From Cellulophaga omnivescoria (lineage in GTDB: Bacteria; Bacteroidota; Bacteroidia; Flavobacteriales; Flavobacteriaceae), in assembly GCF_001999725.1 (NCBI RefSeq), contig NZ_MDDP01000004.1, positions 186,001 through 250,000 of the forward strand: a stretch of DNA of 64,000 bases, read 5' to 3'. Shown here piece by piece: positions 15,956 through 25,034 of this stretch (the first letter of the stretch is position 1; each line of letters opens with the position of its first letter). Both the position numbers and the translations under genes were made by a program. Below the pieces are notes generated by a model, which searched no databases, was not told the DNA's origin, and saw only the letters and a program-made list of their open reading frames with translations.

Positions 15956-18859
15956 TTACCCTGTCATGCCATTAATAAAAACTTGTACAAATTCTTTCAT
16001 TTTGTCTAAAATACGCTCTCCTATAGAACGTGCCTGTAATATACTTGGTCTATTATCTAAACATTTAAAAATATCATCTCGTAATGGTTCTCTACCGTTA
16101 TAAGTATAACTCTCTATTAATGCTTTAAACTGTGCTTTGTCTAGCTTTTCATCCTCACATATTTTAGACAAAGCTACTACTTTTTCATCGTGCCAATAAC
16201 GTTCAAATTCGTCTTGTATGTTATCTACATCACTAATATGTGGTAAGTTTTCTTCTATAAATTTTTCTATTAACTCTCGTTTACTGCGTAATTGTACATC
16301 TCCAGAAAGCATATCAATAATTGCTTTTTTCTGTGCTTTTGCATCATTAGATTTGGCATCTTTTAGTTTTACTAATAATTGTAAAATGTAAGCCACGTTT
16401 ATCTCATCACGATGAATGAGTTCTAATTCAAAATCTATATCATTAAGAATTGAAGTTTTATCAACTTTACTTGCTTTTTTTACTTTATCGTTTAAACTCC
16501 AATATCTATCAACATATTCATTAAAAGTGTCTTCATCTATAGATAAATCATCCCAATTAAAATCTGTATAAGATTTTAATACATTTACAGCTCTTAACAC
16601 ACGCCTAAAAGCCTGAACAAAAGCTAATTCTTCATTTTCATCTTTTAACAACTCAATAGCTTCAAAAGTTGGTGTTACTTTAAATAAATGCTTTATAGCG
16701 TCATCTAATTTACTAGCAACAACATCATAATCTGGTAAAATAACATCTTCTATAGCTTCTTTGTTAGAAAACAACGTAATGGCATCGTCTGTTGCTCCTT
16801 TTAAGTTTCTGAAACATAAAATATTTCCTTGAGATTTTACATCTCCAATAATTCTGTTGGTTCTAGAAAAGGCTTGTATTAAACCGTGATATTGTAAATT
16901 TTTATCAACGTAAAGTGTATTTACCTTTTTAGCATCAAAACCTGTTAGCATCATGTTTACTACTATAACAATATCTAAACGGTCTTTATCTAAAGCAGTT
17001 GTTTTTTCACGTTCCTTTAAGCGTCTGGTTAAATCTGTAAAGTAACCATCAAACAATTTTTGGTCCTTAGTAGAGAAGGTTTGTGTAAACATTTGATTAT
17101 AATCTTCAATGTACTCGTCTAGCTTTTCTCTAGTATGGTTTTCTTTCTTGTAAGCTGCATTAGGCTCAGCAGCGTAACGTCTTTTTTCTTTTTCCGTAGA
17201 TGGCAACGAATCGTCTGCACCAACTCCATCCTCATTGGTTCCATAAGTAAATATGGTTGCAATACGTAAATCGTGATCGCCTGCTAGTTTTTTGCGTTTA
17301 AAAATATCGTAATACTTAATTAACGTATCAATATCGCTTACAGCAAATATGGCAGAGAATTTGCGACTAAACGTTTTAGTATCGTGATAAGCAATAATAT
17401 AATCTGCAATTTTCTCTAAACGCTTTGGGTCTGCAAATACCTCTGGCTTATCTATTGCTGCAACATCAATATCTATAAACGTGTTGCTTTTTTGTTTGTA
17501 TCTGCCAATATATTCTATTCCAAATTTTAATACATTATCGTCTCGTATGGCATCTGTAATCACATATTTATGCAAACATTCTCCAAATAAATCTTTGGTG
17601 GTACGTTTTCCTAAATCGTTTTTAGATGCATTTTTAGCAAAAATTGGTGTTCCTGTAAACCCAAAAAGCTGACTATTTTTAAAATATTCGGTTATTTTTT
17701 TGTGAGTATCTCCAAACTGACTGCGATGGCACTCATCAAAAATAAACACCACGCGTTTGTTTTCTAAATCTGTAAAACTCTTATTATAATTAGCTTTTGA
17801 AATAGCATTATTTAGCTTTTGAATAGTGGTTACTACCAATTTAGAGTCGTCTTTTAATTGCGCTACTAAGTTTTTTGTGTTTGTAGTACCACTTACGCTA
17901 TCTTTTTTAAAGCTATTAAACTCCTTCATGGTTTGGTAGTCTAAATCTTTACGGTCTACCACAAAAACCACTTTATCTACATTTGGCAAATCCATAATAA
18001 TTTGGCTTGCTTTAAAAGAGGTTAAAGTTTTACCAGAACCTGTAGTGTGCCAAATGTAACCGTTAGCTTTTACGGTGTCTGCTTTATCTGTTTGTTGTTT
18101 TGCTTTATTTACCAAAGCCTCTACAGCATAAAACTGATATGGACGTAACACCATTAGTACTTTATAGGTCTCGTTATACACCACATATTGGGCAATCATT
18201 TTACCTAAATGATTTGGGTTTAAAAACAGGTTTGTAAAACGTGTTAGGTCTTTTATGTTTTTATTATTTACATCGCTCCAGAAATACGATTGTTTTATAG
18301 ATTGGTCTTTATTGTTTACAAAATACTGCGTTTCTAAATCGTTACTAATAACAAATAGTTGCACGTATTTAAACAAGCCATAGTTACTATCAAACGAATG
18401 ACGTTGATAACGATTTACTTGATTAAAAGCCTCTTTTAACTCTAAACCTCTCCGTTTTAACTCTATTTGTACTAAAGGCAAACCGTTTACTAACAACGTA
18501 ACATCGTAACGGTTTTTGTACGTACCTTGTTGGGTTATTTGGTTGGTTACTTGAAACAAATTATTGGTCCAATCCTCACTATTAAAAAAGCGTACATAAA
18601 AACTATCTCCGTTTTCTCTGGTAATATTGAAACGATCGCGTAAGGTTTTTGCTTTTTCAAACACGTTACCTTTTGCTAAGTGGTTTAAAATAGTAGTAAA
18701 CTCTTTGGTAGAAAACACCGTGTTATTAAACGCTTCTAATTGCGTTTTTAAATTAGAAAGTAAAGCGTCTCCATCTGCAATAGTTACATTTTGGTAGCCT
18801 AAACCTACTAATTGTTTAATTAGGTTGTTTTCTAGTTGTGCTTCGGATTGTTTACTCAT
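15956..18859 (-). CDS. hsdR: Type I restriction enzyme, R subunit (HsdR)
   Basis: The 967-residue protein has the N-terminal PD-(D/E)xK nuclease core (LVQIELKRRG, near residue 133). A superfamily 2 translocase follows, with Walker A TTGSGKT near residue 271, DECH near residue 374, GFTGTPIF near residue 403, and a helicase C-terminal half (QAFSRTNRI). The HsdR subunit of a type I complex translocates DNA and cuts it far from an unmethylated target. Its start overlaps the GIY-YIG gene stop by an ATGA, so it is translated with the rest of the operon. Length and motifs are normal and no lesion was seen. Confidence 0.95.
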   Translation of the reverse strand: MSKQSEAQLENNLIKQLVGLGYQNVTIADGDALLSNLKTQLEAFNNTVFSTKEFTTILNHLAKGNVFEKAKTLRDRFNITRENGDSFYVRFFNSEDWTNNLFQVTNQITQQGTYKNRYDVTLLVNGLPLVQIELKRRGLELKEAFNQVNRYQRHSFDSNYGLFKYVQLFVISNDLETQYFVNNKDQSIKQSYFWSDVNNKNIKDLTRFTNLFLNPNHLGKMIAQYVVYNETYKVLMVLRPYQFYAVEALVNKAKQQTDKADTVKANGYIWHTTGSGKTLTSFKASQIIMDLPNVDKVVFVVDRKDLDYQTMKEFNSFKKDSVSGTTNTKNLVAQLKDDSKLVVTTIQKLNNAISKANYNKSFTDLENKRVVFIFDECHRSQFGDTHKKITEYFKNSQLFGFTGTPIFAKNASKNDLGKRTTKDLFGECLHKYVITDAIRDDNVLKFGIEYIGRYKQKSNTFIDIDVAAIDKPEVFADPKRLEKIADYIIAYHDTKTFSRKFSAIFAVSDIDTLIKYYDIFKRKKLAGDHDLRIATIFTYGTNEDGVGADDSLPSTEKEKRRYAAEPNAAYKKENHTREKLDEYIEDYNQMFTQTFSTKDQKLFDGYFTDLTRRLKEREKTTALDKDRLDIVIVVNMMLTGFDAKKVNTLYVDKNLQYHGLIQAFSRTNRIIGDVKSQGNILCFRNLKGATDDAITLFSNKEAIEDVILPDYDVVASKLDDAIKHLFKVTPTFEAIELLKDENEELAFVQAFRRVLRAVNVLKSYTDFNWDDLSIDEDTFNEYVDRYWSLNDKVKKASKVDKTSILNDIDFELELIHRDEINVAYILQLLVKLKDAKSNDAKAQKKAIIDMLSGDVQLRSKRELIEKFIEENLPHISDVDNIQDEFERYWHDEKVVALSKICEDEKLDKAQFKALIESYTYNGREPLRDDIFKCLDNRPSILQARSIGERILDKMKEFVQVFINGMTG

Positions 18860-19143
18860 AACTCTTTAAATAAATCTAGCCACTCTGGGTTTACACCATC
18901 TATTAATACTATTTTTTTTGCTCTGCTACCTGCTTTTAATTGTTTTTCTCTTGCTATTGCATCTCCTATTTCTTGAAACACTTCATAATACACCAACTTG
19001 TTTAAGTTATAACGTGCAGAAAAAGACTTTTTATTGTGCTTTTCTTTATGTTGTGTAATACGTTGTACCAAATTAGATGTAACACCAACGTACAATGTGG
19101 TGTTGTTTTTATTGGTTATTATGTACACGTATCCTGGTTTCAT
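18856..19143 (-). CDS. GIY-YIG nuclease-domain protein inside the restriction operon
   Basis: The 95-residue protein is a stand-alone GIY-YIG domain. YVYIITNKNNTTLYVGVT carries the two signature motifs at residues ~5-22, R28 is the conserved arginine in NLVQRITQH, and the late EKQLK segment (near residue 67) supplies the metal-binding glutamate. Such domains nick or cut DNA using one metal ion. It sits between hsdS and hsdR. Its start is 4 bases from a palindromic repeat cluster and its stop overlaps hsdR. It may add a nuclease to the defence locus, act on the repeats, or be a passenger. Its function is not established. Confidence 0.85.
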   Translation of the reverse strand: MKPGYVYIITNKNNTTLYVGVTSNLVQRITQHKEKHNKKSFSARYNLNKLVYYEVFQEIGDAIAREKQLKAGSRAKKIVLIDGVNPEWLDLFKEL

Positions 19144-19146
19144 ATG

Positions 19147-19358
19147 TCATTGCGAGCGCAGCGCGGCAATCTGTTAATTATTAATTCTACTTCTTACGTC
19201 ATTACCACTCCTTACTGCAATTGCGAAAGTAGTGAAGCAATCTGTTTCTTGTTACGTCATTGCGAGAGCCTGTTGCGAGGCACGAAGCAAACTCGAAGCA
19301 ATCTGTTTAATATTAGCTCTACGCTTTATGAGATTGCCGCGCTTTGCTCGCAATGACG
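19147..19358. repeat. Palindromic repeat cluster filling the hsdS to GIY-YIG gap
   Basis: Outer arms TCATTGCGAGCGCAGCGCGG (start of 19147-19172) and its near complement at 19331-19356 match at 24 of 26 positions. Between them lie two more units of the same family (about 19196-19245 and 19255-19307) built on TCATTGCGA...GAAGCAATCTG. The cluster occupies essentially the whole intergenic space. It is richer in G and C than its surroundings and can fold into long hairpins in the transcript. Confidence 0.85.
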
Positions 19359-19365
19359 GTACGTT

Positions 19366-20754
19366 TTACACAAACATTTGCTGCAACAGCCCTTTTTTAA
19401 ACGCTTGCATGTTGCTTATTTGCGTTTGTACGGCTTCTATTTTTTTATCTATAGCACTTAAATAATTGGCTATTTTTTGTTGTTCTTCGAAACAAGGGAA
19501 AGGTAATTTTATTTCTGAAAAATATTTGAAACTTATCATTTTACCATCTCTAATTCCTTCGAGTTTACTTTGTAATTGTCTTATGTATTTATCAGTTTTT
19601 AAATAACGCTTATAGAACTCTTTGTTTACTTTTTCTGAAGTAGGTCGAAGAATATTATAAGCAGGACTGCAAATACCATGATAATTTGAATATTCTATTC
19701 CTCCTTGAAAAGACCTTAAACTAATTATAAAATCTCCAACTTGAACCACCTTATAACTTGCAACACTTTTATCAGAAACTATCATATTGTAATCAATCAA
19801 CTCTCTAGGAATTGCTCCTTGGTCTTGAGTAATCGCTAGTATTGGCAAATCTGAGTTGTGCTTTTTATCTGAAACACTTTTGAATAATACATTTGCATGA
19901 GGAAATTCCCAATCTGGGAATTGTGTTTGGTTTTCATTAGTGGCAGATTGCTTTGAGTTTGCTTCGTGAGATTGCTTCTCTCGTTCCTCGTTCGCAATGA
20001 CGTCTGGTTTAAAGCGCAATTGTTGGCTAAACAATTGTTGCATTACGCCTTTTTTATACTGCTCTAGTGTTTCTTTTTTGGTGGTGAGTTGCTGTAGTTT
20101 GGTGTCTACTGCTGTTAAAAAATTGGCTATTTTTTGTTGTTCTGGGAGTTTGGGGAAACTAACTTTTGTTCTTCGCAATTCTTTGCCAGAAATCCCTTGT
20201 ACTGTTGTTCCAATTGCTTTTCTATTTATTAGTTTTTGATAAATAGGAGCTAACATATAATGTAGTAAATATGTATTCTCTATACATTCTTTACCTCTTA
20301 ATTTTATAACTCTTTGCGCTAAGGCAATATTAGGATTATCAACTTGAGCAATGTTTCCTAGAGGTGCTTCTGTAGTAAATAGAATATCTCCAACCTTTGG
20401 TAAACCTTTACTCATAACTTTAGAGTAATTTTTTATAGGAACATATTCTTTTGAATTTTTATAATCAATATAGCCTTTCTTTATATTCTTGGCAGTAACT
20501 AAAAAAATTCCTTCATCAGACTTTTCTGGACCTCTTCCTCTGTAATCAACATAAGAAGTAATATTATTCATTTTATCAAAATCCCATTCACCATTAAACT
20601 CTTTAAAGCGTAGTTTGGGTACTCTTGCGTGTGTCATTGCGAGGGACGAAGCAATCTGTTTATTATTATCGTTGGCATCATGAGATTGCTTCACTGCGTT
20701 CGCAATGACAGGTGTGTTCGCAATGACGTTTCCTTTGTTGTTCTGTGTTGCCAT
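19366..20754 (-). CDS. hsdS: Type I restriction enzyme, specificity subunit (HsdS), carrying two translated repeat insertions
   Basis: The 462-residue protein has two target recognition domains (residues ~44-245 and ~272-455), each followed by a coiled-coil segment (LTTKKETLEQYKKGVMQQLF; IDKKIEAVQTQISNMQAFKK). HsdS gives the modification and restriction complexes their two-part DNA target. Family members usually begin near VPKLRFKEFNGEW, here residue 45. The ~35 residues before it (with VIANAVKQSHD and KQIASSLAM), and residues ~251-271 between the two halves (VIANEEREKQSHEA), are translations of the TCATTGCGA palindromic repeat. The start overlaps the hsdM stop by one base (TAATG). Confidence 0.93.
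   Translation of the reverse strand: MATQNNKGNVIANTPVIANAVKQSHDANDNNKQIASSLAMTHARVPKLRFKEFNGEWDFDKMNNITSYVDYRGRGPEKSDEGIFLVTAKNIKKGYIDYKNSKEYVPIKNYSKVMSKGLPKVGDILFTTEAPLGNIAQVDNPNIALAQRVIKLRGKECIENTYLLHYMLAPIYQKLINRKAIGTTVQGISGKELRRTKVSFPKLPEQQKIANFLTAVDTKLQQLTTKKETLEQYKKGVMQQLFSQQLRFKPDVIANEEREKQSHEANSKQSATNENQTQFPDWEFPHANVLFKSVSDKKHNSDLPILAITQDQGAIPRELIDYNMIVSDKSVASYKVVQVGDFIISLRSFQGGIEYSNYHGICSPAYNILRPTSEKVNKEFYKRYLKTDKYIRQLQSKLEGIRDGKMISFKYFSEIKLPFPCFEEQQKIANYLSAIDKKIEAVQTQISNMQAFKKGLLQQMFV
19945..20002. repeat. Palindromic-family repeat copy inside hsdS, at the linker between recognition domains
   Basis: AGATTGCTTTGAGTTTGCTT to TTCGCAATGACG, the same family as the intergenic cluster. 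It is read in frame as about 19 residues (around 251-270) between the first coiled coil and the second recognition domain. Confidence 0.8.
20634..20728. repeat. Palindromic-family repeat copy inside hsdS, near its N terminus
   Basis: TCATTGCGAGGGACGAAGCA... (20634-20657) pairs with AGATTGCTTCACTGCGTTCG... (20683-20708), followed by an extra half unit, TTCGCAATGACG, to 20728. It encodes residues ~9-40, ahead of the normal family start. Confidence 0.85.
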
Positions 20755-22325
20755 TAGAAAGGAGTTTCTATGTTTAACTGTTTACAAAAGTCGGCAATGG
20801 TGGCATCAGTCTTTGCTATGTCTTGCTCTAAGGCTTTTAGTTCTTGTGAAACCGCTTTTAAGTCTACAGGTTCTTCTTCTTCAAACGTATCTACATAACG
20901 TGGTATGTTTAGGTTGTAGTCGTTTTCTTTAACCTCGTCTAACGTGGCTACGTAACTGTATTTGTCTTTGGTTTCTCGGTTTCTGTAGGTTTCTACAATA
21001 GCATTAATATGCTGGTCTTGTAATACGTTTTGTGTTTTTACTTTCTCAAAATGTTGGCTGGCATCTATAAATAGTATGTTTTCTGGTTGCTCACGTTTCT
21101 TTTTAAGTACCAAAATACAGGTTGGTATACTTGTACCATAAAATATGTTTGCTGGTAAACCTATTACGGCGTCTAGGTAGTTTTTGTCTTCTATTAAAAA
21201 CTTACGTATGTGTCCTTCGGCTGCGCCACGGAACAATACGCCATGTGGTAATACGCAAGCCATTGTACCATTATCGTCTAATTGGTGTACCATGTGTTGT
21301 ACAAAGGCAAAATCTGCTTTAGATTTTGGTGCTAGTTTACCGTAGGCAGAAAACCTATCGTCGCTCATAAACAAAGGACTTGCGCTCCAGTTTGCCGAAA
21401 ATGGTGGATTGGCAACTATGGCCTCAAAACGTTTGTCTATATGGTTTGGGCTTGGGTTTACTAAGGTGTCTTCGTTATAAATATCAAAACGTTTGTAGTG
21501 TACGTCATGCATTATCATATTCATACGGCACAAGTTATAGGTGGTTGGGTTACTTTCTTGACCGTAAAACTCGCCTACTTCCTTTACTTCTTTTGCAACA
21601 CGTAATAATAACGAACCAGAACCACAAGTTGGGTCGTACACGCTTTTTAGTTTCTCTTTTCCTGTGGTTACTAATTGTGCTAATATTTTAGAGACTTGTT
21701 GAGGTGTGTAAAACTCACCTGCTTTTTTTCCTGCTCCACTTGCAAATTGCCCAATAAGATACTCGTAAGCATCTCCTAAAATATCACTATCTGAGTTTTC
21801 TAAATCGAAATCTATACCGTCTAAATGCGTTAGTACTTTTACTATCAGTTGGTTTTTAGCGTCTTCTGTTTTACCAAGTTTAGAACTTGTTAAATCTAAG
21901 TCTTCAAACAGGTTGCCAAAGTCTTCTTCGCTTTCGCTCCCCATTGTACTTTGCTCTATGCTAGTGAGCACGTTTGCTAAATCACCAAGAATAAAGTTGT
22001 TTTTGTTGCCAGAGTTACCACGTTTGGCTAGCTCGCTAAACAGTTCGCTTGGTTTAAGGAAATAGCCAAGTTTGTCTAATGCTTCATAACGAATGGCTTC
22101 TAATAATTCTTCGGCTTGCTCTTGACTTTCTACAGTATCGTAACTTAAACCGTCTGGCTCTAGAATTTCGTTAGCGTAGAGTTTCATTTTTCGACTTAAA
22201 TATTTGTAGAATATAAAGCCTAATATATAGTCTCTAAAATCGTCTGCGTCCATATTACCACGTAGGTCGTTGGCAATATTCCACAGGGTTTGTTTTAGTA
22301 CTTGTTGTTTTTGGTCTTCGGACAT
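20754..22325 (-). CDS. hsdM: Type I restriction enzyme, methyltransferase subunit (HsdM)
   Basis: The 523-residue protein has the N-terminal HsdM helical domain (to ~150) and an N6-adenine methyltransferase core with AdoMet motif I DPTCGSGSL near residue 232 and catalytic motif IV NPPF near residue 308. With HsdS it methylates adenines in the target sequence and so protects the host DNA. A C-terminal helical region (residues ~480-523) fits the part that packs on HsdS. It is the first gene of the operon hsdM-hsdS-GIY-YIG-hsdR, and hsdS begins on the last base of its stop codon. Length is normal. Confidence 0.95.
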   Translation of the reverse strand: MSEDQKQQVLKQTLWNIANDLRGNMDADDFRDYILGFIFYKYLSRKMKLYANEILEPDGLSYDTVESQEQAEELLEAIRYEALDKLGYFLKPSELFSELAKRGNSGNKNNFILGDLANVLTSIEQSTMGSESEEDFGNLFEDLDLTSSKLGKTEDAKNQLIVKVLTHLDGIDFDLENSDSDILGDAYEYLIGQFASGAGKKAGEFYTPQQVSKILAQLVTTGKEKLKSVYDPTCGSGSLLLRVAKEVKEVGEFYGQESNPTTYNLCRMNMIMHDVHYKRFDIYNEDTLVNPSPNHIDKRFEAIVANPPFSANWSASPLFMSDDRFSAYGKLAPKSKADFAFVQHMVHQLDDNGTMACVLPHGVLFRGAAEGHIRKFLIEDKNYLDAVIGLPANIFYGTSIPTCILVLKKKREQPENILFIDASQHFEKVKTQNVLQDQHINAIVETYRNRETKDKYSYVATLDEVKENDYNLNIPRYVDTFEEEEPVDLKAVSQELKALEQDIAKTDATIADFCKQLNIETPF

Positions 22326-22387
22326 TTGGTAAAACTTAATTTGTTTTAATTTTTAAAGGTATCTAATTCAGCTAAAATTTTAAAACT

Positions 22388-22426
22388 AAACAGCACCAAA
22401 TATGAGAAATAAATTTAGTGCTGTTT
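22388..22426 (-). terminator. Probable terminator after the PLD-like gene
   Basis: AAACAGCAC at the left and GTGCTGTTT at the right form a stem around a 20-base AT-rich loop that can pair further (CAAAT/ATTTA). It is 27 bases past the PLD-like stop on the minus strand and separates that gene from hsdM. Confidence 0.6.
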
Positions 22427-22452
22427 TACGCTTTTCCGTATAGCCAAATAGA

Positions 22453-23394
22453 TTAAATATAAATTCTAGCTTTTTTCCAATTTTTTCTTAAAATTGGCTT
22501 AGCAAAACAGGTTTCACCGTTTGAAGGTTCGCCTGAGAAATGGCAATACTTTTCTTTAAAATTCTCATCTCCGTACTTATTCCACGTTACAAAAGCATTA
22601 TAGCAAAACGGACGTTCTGGATTAAAAGGTATTTCTGAACCTGTTCTTATACAATAACCTTTTGTTTTTTTATTAGTTGCTGTATTTGTATTTTTAGGTG
22701 TAGGCTTAACTACTTTTACGTTTTTCTTAACTTTTTCTTGTCTTTTTTCTGATCTTGTTTTTAAATTAGGAACTACCTCGTTATCATCTAAGCTCCCTAC
22801 ATCTATATCTTGGTAAACAATACGCTTATAACCTCTTTTATTTGGGTCAAAAGATGAAAACAAGTCCAGTAATACTTCTGATCTTAAATAATTTTTACTT
22901 AGTCCTAACAAAGTAGTTTTAAAAACTGGTCTTTTTATGTAAATGCAATGAGCACTATTTTCTAAAAGCTCATAATGGTAATCTTCATGCTCTTGGTATA
23001 ACTTATCTGTTAGCTTACTTTTAGTAAAGTAAACGCCATATTCTACATTATTTATAGCAGAGTAATCATACAAGTTCATTGAAGTTATAATACCCTCAGA
23101 TTCATTTATATAACTTTTAGCATGGAGCTTTGGTTCGTAAATAATAGATACATTTGGAAAAGACTTAAAGTAATCTAAGTCTTCACTTTTCATACTTCGA
23201 TAAAGATTGTCCTCATTTTTACCAAATAGAATTCTAAGATAAATATTTGGATTATTTTTTATTAAATTGAAACGTTCTTTATAATGATCATCTAACTTTA
23301 TAAAAGGTGATGTTATTACTATAAACTTTTTGGCATTAGTTATTACATCATCAATAGCATTATTAAGGCTATCTTGGGTTAAAAAGGTACTCAT
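22453..23394 (-). CDS. Phospholipase D-like (HKD-type) protein with C-terminal Cys/His domain
   Basis: This 313-residue protein begins with a PLD-like nuclease fold. It has SPFIKLDD near residue 29 and a single HxK motif, LHAKSYINESE near residue 122, followed by the expected Ser/Asn strand (GIITSMNLYD). A glutamate stands where the motif aspartate is usual. Single-HKD proteins dimerise to form one active site and cut nucleic acids or phospholipids. Residues ~215-245 are a Lys/Thr-rich linker. The C-terminal ~65 residues contain four cysteines and a histidine (GYCIRTG, PFCYNAF, YCHFSG, ETCFAKP), probably a small zinc-binding module. It is directly upstream of the restriction operon but has its own terminator. 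A defence or repair role is possible. Confidence 0.7.
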   Translation of the reverse strand: MSTFLTQDSLNNAIDDVITNAKKFIVITSPFIKLDDHYKERFNLIKNNPNIYLRILFGKNEDNLYRSMKSEDLDYFKSFPNVSIIYEPKLHAKSYINESEGIITSMNLYDYSAINNVEYGVYFTKSKLTDKLYQEHEDYHYELLENSAHCIYIKRPVFKTTLLGLSKNYLRSEVLLDLFSSFDPNKRGYKRIVYQDIDVGSLDDNEVVPNLKTRSEKRQEKVKKNVKVVKPTPKNTNTATNKKTKGYCIRTGSEIPFNPERPFCYNAFVTWNKYGDENFKEKYCHFSGEPSNGETCFAKPILRKNWKKARIYI

Positions 23395-23802
23395 TATAGG
23401 TTAATTATTAAATTTGGTTACATATTATATTAAAAAACTACTTGTTTTAGTTTAAAGTTCTTTGCTTTTTCTAAAAAGCAATAAAAATTTTACGGTTGTT
23501 TAAATAATTATTTTCTCTATAGATTTAAATTTATGAACGTGGTACTTTTACAATTGTTGTAAGTATTTCCTCTGTTTTTTACACTTTAAAAACACATATT
23601 AACTAAGGTTATTTTATTAAATAACATTCATAATTTATACGGTATTTAATTGTAAACAAAAGCACAAACATTTTATAATTTTAGGTTAGAAATGTAAATT
23701 TATTTTAGATAAGAAATGCGTACAATTGTATAAATGGTATTGTTTTATTTATGGTTGGCACTAAATTGTACAAAACAGTAAGTAAATAAGTGTATAAAAC
23801 AC
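23395..23802. other. Non-coding stretch between the PLD-like gene and the next operon
   Basis: No credible coding frame was found in these ~400 AT-rich bases. A perfect hairpin TTGCTTTTT/AAAAAGCAA sits at 23462-23481, and TACAATTGTA-type palindromes occur near 23550 and 23730. Promoters for the PLD-like gene must lie in its left part. Confidence 0.5.
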
Positions 23803-23823
23803 AAAAAGCCCAAAAAGGGCTTT
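23803..23823 (-). terminator. Terminator of the 152-residue hypothetical gene
   Basis: AAAGCCC-AAAAA-GGGCTTT forms a 7-bp stem, followed on the minus strand by TTTTTGTG. It lies 30 bases past the stop at 23854. Confidence 0.75.
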
Positions 23824-23853
23824 GTTTTACGTAAATGTTTGTGGGTTGTGGTA

Positions 23854-24312
23854 CTATTGTGCTAAGTTGGTGTATTGTTTTACCAGCTGCTCACCATCTA
23901 TAATATATTCTGTAATGCTAAAAACTTCTTTTCGGTTTTTTCTAAAGTCCTTTACAAATTGTGCTAAACTGTCTTCTAAAGCTGCGTGTTCTGCTCTAAA
24001 TTTATGAGAATCGTACGCAAAAGGATTTTCTATAAGCTCTGTTAAATGATGCAAATGGCTTGTAGTTTTTTCTAACAAATTGGTACATTGTTTGTCTACC
24101 ACCAGTAGGCTTATTTCTATTTCTTTTACCAAGTCTACGTTTTCCTTTTTAGATATCCACAATAGGTATTTTTTTATGAGTTGGTGTAAAAAGCGTAAAT
24201 CGTCTTTATAAAACAACAAATCAGATTTCCAATGTTTTGTTAACAGGTACAATTGTTGCCAATTGGCTTCATTAATATAATTGTCTGCAGGTCTGTTTCT
24301 AAAATTGCTCAT
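23854..24312 (-). CDS. Conserved-type hypothetical cytoplasmic protein, mostly helical
   Basis: I do not recognise a family for this 152-residue protein. It has no signal peptide or membrane segment. It is rich in Leu, Glu and Lys with long amphipathic stretches (HWKSDLLFYKDDLRFLHQLI near residue 27; VDKQCTNLLEKTTSHLHHL near residue 72), suggesting a helical bundle, possibly a coiled coil. It is transcribed away from the next gene, and the ~200 bases between them must hold both promoters. A terminator follows. The composition matches its neighbours, so there is no sign of recent transfer. Confidence 0.7.
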   Translation of the reverse strand: MSNFRNRPADNYINEANWQQLYLLTKHWKSDLLFYKDDLRFLHQLIKKYLLWISKKENVDLVKEIEISLLVVDKQCTNLLEKTTSHLHHLTELIENPFAYDSHKFRAEHAALEDSLAQFVKDFRKNRKEVFSITEYIIDGEQLVKQYTNLAQ

Positions 24313-24514
24313 ACTACGTAATTTTTGTAGTAAAAGTAATTATTGGTATTTGTTTGGTGTATGATAAAAATCATACCTAATTTAAAAACATTTGTATATG
24401 TTTTAAGCAAATGTGCTGCCACAATACCCCATAAATTATTGTTTGTATGCTACAGATAAAATATATGTAGTACTTTTACGCCTTATAAATTTAGATGTAA
24501 TTTTAGTTGTATTT

Positions 24515-24907
24515 ATGCAGTATACAGATGTTTTTATTGAATTTTGGGAACAGGTAAAACAAAGTGTTGAAGAAGAACGTTTTGCAAAGCTTACAATGGC
24601 AAAAACTATTGGCAAACCCAATTTAAAAAACATTTTTGTGCGTCCGGTATATTCAGATAACGGCTTTATGGTTTTGCTTAAATTACGTTACAGGTCTAGA
24701 GATACAGAAGATATTGAGCAAAAACTAACACTAGAAGAAGCTTTTCCAATAATACAAAAGCACTTAAAAACTTCATTTTTTTCGGTATTACTTTTTACCA
24801 CTACCAAAGACGTTACTTTTAAAATAAATAAAAAAGGCGCTGGTAGTATTACAGAAGGTTTACCTACGTTTACCAATATTACACAGGCAGAAATGGGTGA
24901 TAATTAA
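24515..24907 (+). CDS. Hypothetical protein of about 130 residues
   Basis: The ATG at 24515 is preferred over an upstream one at 24413, because the extra 34 residues (Tyr/Leu/Ile-rich, no clear signal) look like translated intergenic DNA. The 130-residue product (MQYTDVFIEFWEQVKQ...) has an alternating helix/strand pattern, a conserved-looking core (KLTMAKTIGKPNLKNIFVRP) and no membrane segment. No family is recognised. It is divergent from the 152-residue protein gene. Similar short proteins are common in flavobacterial genomes but without assigned roles. Confidence 0.6.
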   Translation: MQYTDVFIEFWEQVKQSVEEERFAKLTMAKTIGKPNLKNIFVRPVYSDNGFMVLLKLRYRSRDTEDIEQKLTLEEAFPIIQKHLKTSFFSVLLFTTTKDVTFKINKKGAGSITEGLPTFTNITQAEMGDN

Positions 24908-25034
24908 CTCCTTTACAATTCTATTAAAAAACCACTGTAATTTAACACTTATTTTCTTACTTAATGAGTTAAATGCCAAAAAAAACCTTGAAAGCTAGAG
25001 CTGCAAGGTCTTTATTATATTGTATTGGCAAAAA

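Noticed and set aside
19147-19358. CRISPR array at the repeat cluster
   Set aside because: Units are irregular in spacing, partly inverted and different in length, and no cas gene is present.
19036-19465. Two plus-strand frames over the hsdS/GIY-YIG gap
   Set aside because: They are translations of the palindromic repeat cluster and the reverse strands of the two real genes, with no start signals or family match.
19366-20754. Phase-variable hsdS switching by inversion
   Set aside because: Only one hsdS gene and no recombinase are present in the window, so inversion between partial copies is not supported.
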